DNA of 21,490 nt from a virus. Position numbers and translations under genes: made by a program. The notes beneath the pieces are model-generated. The model was not told the origin of the DNA. It ran no database searches and was given only the letters and a program-made list of their open reading frames with translations. Where the stretch lies: positions 1 through 21,490 of IMG/VR virus record IMGVR_UViG_3300025118_000183. The stretch is one strand, 5' to 3'. Shown here one piece after another: positions 18,957-21,490 of the stretch. The stretch's first letter is position 1. Each line of letters starts with the position of its first letter.

Positions 18957-19711
18957 TGGCTCTTAATTATTGGAACAGTTCAGCTTGGACATCTATACCT
19001 GACGGTACAGCCGTTAAGTATTGGAACGGTTCTGCGTGGACTAATCCTACTGCTGTTAAGTATTGGGATGGTGATTCTTGGGAAACAGCGTGGAACAAGT
19101 CTGATCCTAAGACTGTTTCATTCAAAGCTACAGCCACAAATTCGTATCGCAGCACAGGTTGGCGAGGAGCCGATGACCTGCGAGCAGGAAACTACTATGG
19201 GTATGGGACACATATAGGTTTAATGAACTTCACTGATGCGACATCTACTGGTGATATTACTGGCGATACTATAACTGAAGTTCTTGCTACAGGTAGAACC
19301 ACTTTAACGAGTGTCACGCTTACGTTAGAGCGTGATGGTTCTACAGGTACTAACCCATTTGGTAATGGTTCTGGAACTGAGAACAATTACTACGTTGGTT
19401 ATTACAGTAGTGATGGAGGAACGTTTGCTAGTGGGAATGCACAGACTTTGCTAACTACTACCAATATGGCAACAATTACTTTCGCTACGCTTGAAGATTG
19501 GGCGTTTAACGCAACTCAAGCTTTGGCGTTGAATGCTAACGTGGGTGCTGCTGCTGCCACAAAGTACCTTTGGATTTCTGACATGTCTAGCGGTTGGTTG
19601 GCTAACACAGGAAACGGAGGTTCACCTATCTATTCAGAAGTGTACGGCGCATTTGAAGGTGATCCTTCAGATGCAAACGTAGCTACATTAACATTTACAG
19701 CGGATTACTAA
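18956..19711 (+). CDS. Tail protein with YWNGSAW repeats
   Basis: 251 residues. Three aromatic repeats near the N-terminus (YWNSSAWTS, YWNGSAWTN, YWDGDSWET) match the short W-x-G-x-x-W units common in minor tail and fibre proteins of phages of Gram-positive and actinobacterial hosts. The rest is beta-rich and Thr/Gly/Ser-rich (TEVLATGRTTLTSVTLTLERDGST; NNYYVGYYSSDGGTF), consistent with a receptor-binding or fibre domain. It ends directly against the collagen-like fibre gene without a gap. Confidence 0.63.
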   Translation: MALNYWNSSAWTSIPDGTAVKYWNGSAWTNPTAVKYWDGDSWETAWNKSDPKTVSFKATATNSYRSTGWRGADDLRAGNYYGYGTHIGLMNFTDATSTGDITGDTITEVLATGRTTLTSVTLTLERDGSTGTNPFGNGSGTENNYYVGYYSSDGGTFASGNAQTLLTTTNMATITFATLEDWAFNATQALALNANVGAAAATKYLWISDMSSGWLANTGNGGSPIYSEVYGAFEGDPSDANVATLTFTADY

Positions 19712-21376
19712 ATGCCTAAAGATATTCAATACACCAAACTATTAGATCCTATTGTTCAGGTAGCAATAGCTAATGGTCCAGATTATGAAGGAACATATGC
19801 AGGTGGCACTACTTACGCTGCTGGCGATGTTGTAACCTATAACGGTTCTTCTTATGTGGCTAGGCAAGCTACGACTGGGAATACGCCAGCGGAATCAGCG
19901 TATTGGCAGACGTTAGCTTCTAAAGGTGATACTGGATCTACAGGCCCAAGTGGTCCTAGTGGTGGTACTGGACCTGCGGGTCCGACTGGACCCGCTGGTC
20001 CTACTGGGCCAAGCGGTCCTTCTGGCCCAAGTGGTCCAACAGGTTCTACTGGTCCGACTGGTCCTGACGGTCCTGACGGTCCTAACGGTCCTACTGGTTC
20101 TACTGGTCCTGCTGGTCCCACTGGACCCGCTGGTGGTACTGGTCCAACTGGTCCAACTGGACCTGCTGGACCTTCAGGGGGGACTGGTCCGACTGGGCCT
20201 ACAGGCCCAACTGGAACTGCTGGGAAAACAGTTTTGAATGGTTCAGGAGATCCTTCTGGACCTACTGGTGTAGACGGCGATTTCTATATCCAAACAAGCG
20301 ATAACGAGATTTTTGGTCCTAAAGCTACTGGGTCATGGCCTTCTGGCGTTTCTCTAGTTGGACCAAGTGGTCCAACAGGTCCAACAGGTCCAACAGGTCC
20401 AACAGGACCAACTGGCCCTAGTGGTACTGGTCCAACTGGTCCTACTGGTCCAACTGGTCCCTCTGGGCCAACAGGTTCTACTGGACCTACTGGCCCTGAT
20501 GGTCCTGATGGACCTAATGGACCTTCTGGCCCTACTGGGCCTAGTGGTCCAACTGGTTCTACTGGTCCTGCTGGACCTAGCGGTCCTGCTGGTGGAACTG
20601 GACCCACTGGTCCGACTGGTCCCACTGGTCCAACTGGTCCTACTGGTACTCCTTCTGGTTCTGATACCTACATACAATTTAATGACGGTGGGTCGTTTGG
20701 TAGTTCAGCTAATTTAACATGGGATGATACAAATTTCTTGTGTAACGGTTATCTTATTCTTGGGGATGAGACTACGAATGGTCCTAAATTGTATGATGGG
20801 GGTTCTGATGATTTGATGGTGAATACAGGCGATGGAACATGTAGTGTTGGTCCTAAAAGCACTAGCGGTAACCACTTTTATACTAGCTTGGTGCGACATT
20901 ATTTTGGTTTGTACAACGTAGCAGAGTATGTGATGTCGCCAACTTCTTTTTATCCTTACAATGACAATCATCAAGATTGCGGAGCTTCAAGCTATCGTTG
21001 GGATGACATACGAGCAACAAACGGCTCAATCCAAACATCAGACCAAAGAGACAAAACAACGGTAACTAACATTGATCTTGGATTGTCGTTTATAGATTCA
21101 TTGCGACCTGTCACATACAAATGGGATGACCGAAGCGGATACACAGGCACAAGAACACACATGGGTTTTATAGCTCAAGAAGTAGCTACTGCTTTAGGCA
21201 ACAAAGCTACTGGTAGAGCGTTGTGGACTAACGATGAAGCTGGAACAGATGTAAATGATATGGGCGATGAAGTGCAAACTGTTGAACGTCAAGGTTTACG
21301 ATACACAGAACTATTAGCCCCACTAGTTAAAGCAGTGCAAGAACTGTCAGCTAGAGTGACAGCATTGGAGGGCTAG
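19712..21376 (+). CDS. Collagen-like tail fibre with self-cleaving S74 chaperone domain
   Basis: 554 residues. Residues about 31-71 ([29 protein letters not shown]) resemble a small carbohydrate-binding module. Collagen-like Gly-X-Y repeats (GPTGPTG) occupy about 72-172 and 217-314, separated by a globular insert ([26 protein letters not shown]). After a beta region comes an intramolecular chaperone of the Peptidase_S74 type at about 443-554: SDQRDKT with the catalytic S443-D444, [21 protein letters not shown], and a final trimeric coiled coil [21 protein letters not shown]. The family helps trimer folding and then cuts itself off at the Ser. The second repeat block has one Gly-X-Y phase break (GPSGTGPTG). 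Confidence 0.85.
   Translation: MPKDIQYTKLLDPIVQVAIANGPDYEGTYAGGTTYAAGDVVTYNGSSYVARQATTGNTPAESAYWQTLASKGDTGSTGPSGPSGGTGPAGPTGPAGPTGPSGPSGPSGPTGSTGPTGPDGPDGPNGPTGSTGPAGPTGPAGGTGPTGPTGPAGPSGGTGPTGPTGPTGTAGKTVLNGSGDPSGPTGVDGDFYIQTSDNEIFGPKATGSWPSGVSLVGPSGPTGPTGPTGPTGPTGPSGTGPTGPTGPTGPSGPTGSTGPTGPDGPDGPNGPSGPTGPSGPTGSTGPAGPSGPAGGTGPTGPTGPTGPTGPTGTPSGSDTYIQFNDGGSFGSSANLTWDDTNFLCNGYLILGDETTNGPKLYDGGSDDLMVNTGDGTCSVGPKSTSGNHFYTSLVRHYFGLYNVAEYVMSPTSFYPYNDNHQDCGASSYRWDDIRATNGSIQTSDQRDKTTVTNIDLGLSFIDSLRPVTYKWDDRSGYTGTRTHMGFIAQEVATALGNKATGRALWTNDEAGTDVNDMGDEVQTVERQGLRYTELLAPLVKAVQELSARVTALEG
20364..20406 (+). repeat. Tandem 9-base repeat within the collagen-like region
   Basis: GGTCCAACA repeated in perfect tandem several times, encoding GPT units. 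The surrounding Gly-X-Y codons are more varied, so this stretch is the most recently expanded part and a likely place for length changes. Confidence 0.7.
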
Positions 21377-21379
21377 TGC

Positions 21380-21490
21380 GTGGCTGGCGTAGCATACCGT
21401 ACCTCAACAGACTACAGGTCGTCACTTCTTTACAGACCAGTCATAGTTGCTAAGACTAGTTCTGATACTGGGTCGGGAGCTGATGCTGCC
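21380..21490 (+). CDS. 5' end of a further tail gene, cut by the window edge
   Basis: GTG at 21380, preceded by GGAGG in the end of the fibre gene, with a frame open to the window edge (37 codons): AGVAYRTSTDYRSSLLYRPVI, then VAKTSSDTGSGADAA. It is likely a further structural protein by position; no family can be named from this length. Confidence 0.5.
   Translation, partial: MAGVAYRTSTDYRSSLLYRPVIVAKTSSDTGSGADAA

Noticed and set aside
19852-20717. Several long frames antisense or shifted to the collagen-like region (Pro/Gly/Val- or Leu/Val-rich)
   Set aside because: They are by-products of the GGT-CC-ACT repeat periodicity in the real fibre gene.

Overview
The window is part of a double-stranded DNA tailed-phage genome with a short-tail, P22-like structural set: small terminase, split large terminase, P22-type portal, scaffold, major capsid protein, head-tail adaptor, gp10-like tail protein and collagen-like tail fibres. 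It could be an uncultured phage or prophage. There is no ribosomal, metabolic or integrase gene to name a host. A gp88-like protein, a small GRG/W-x-G-x-VWEL protein, a short CxGxP..GG..C..H zinc-knuckle protein and an r1t-like small membrane protein resemble genes I associate with actinobacterial phages, so an actinobacterial host from water is a reasonable but unproven guess.

Layout. Positions 1-6455 carry leftward (minus-strand) genes in about four transcription units. From the divergent centre outward these are: one 339-codon gene of unknown function (5436-6455); a trio of small genes (4317-5121); a gp88-like gene followed by two small genes (2348-4079); and a chain ending in a DUF932-like gene and a truncated gene (1-2148). 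Positions 6456-6954 form a 499-base non-coding divergent region. Positions 6955-21490 carry rightward packaging, lysis-like and structural genes, tightly packed and often coupled by TAATG or ATGA overlaps. One gene, a 2-oxoglutarate/Fe(II) oxygenase at 9554-10168, runs against this direction.

The main unexplained signal is in the left arm. Nearly every gap between leftward genes or units holds a member of one palindromic hairpin family: core ACGCA, four-base loop, TGCGT, with arms that vary by compensated changes and extend up to 32 bases in total. Read on the transcribed (minus) strand, all eight copies inside leftward units have loops of the form [G/T]N[A/G]A (GTGA, GCGA, TTGA, TTAA), that is GNRA or GNRA-like. 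Three other hairpins show A-C mismatches on the plus strand that become G-U pairs on the minus-strand RNA. Both facts point to folded RNA in the leftward mRNAs. Some copies end in T tracts and look like terminators, some abut ribosome binding sites, and three sit about 68 bases apart beyond the first leftward promoter. One copy directly precedes a minimal tRNA-like element (7-bp acceptor stem plus canonical T-arm, no D or anticodon arm), which is the textbook minimal RNase P substrate.

Other notable points: three exact copies of GATATAATGG as leftward -10 boxes without a visible -35 box; a second short repeat family (TGACCAT/TAACCAT) in the same gaps; a structured leader with competing helices before the small terminase; a large terminase split into ATPase and nuclease reading frames; and a secreted, Pro-rich, very acidic protein among the packaging genes.
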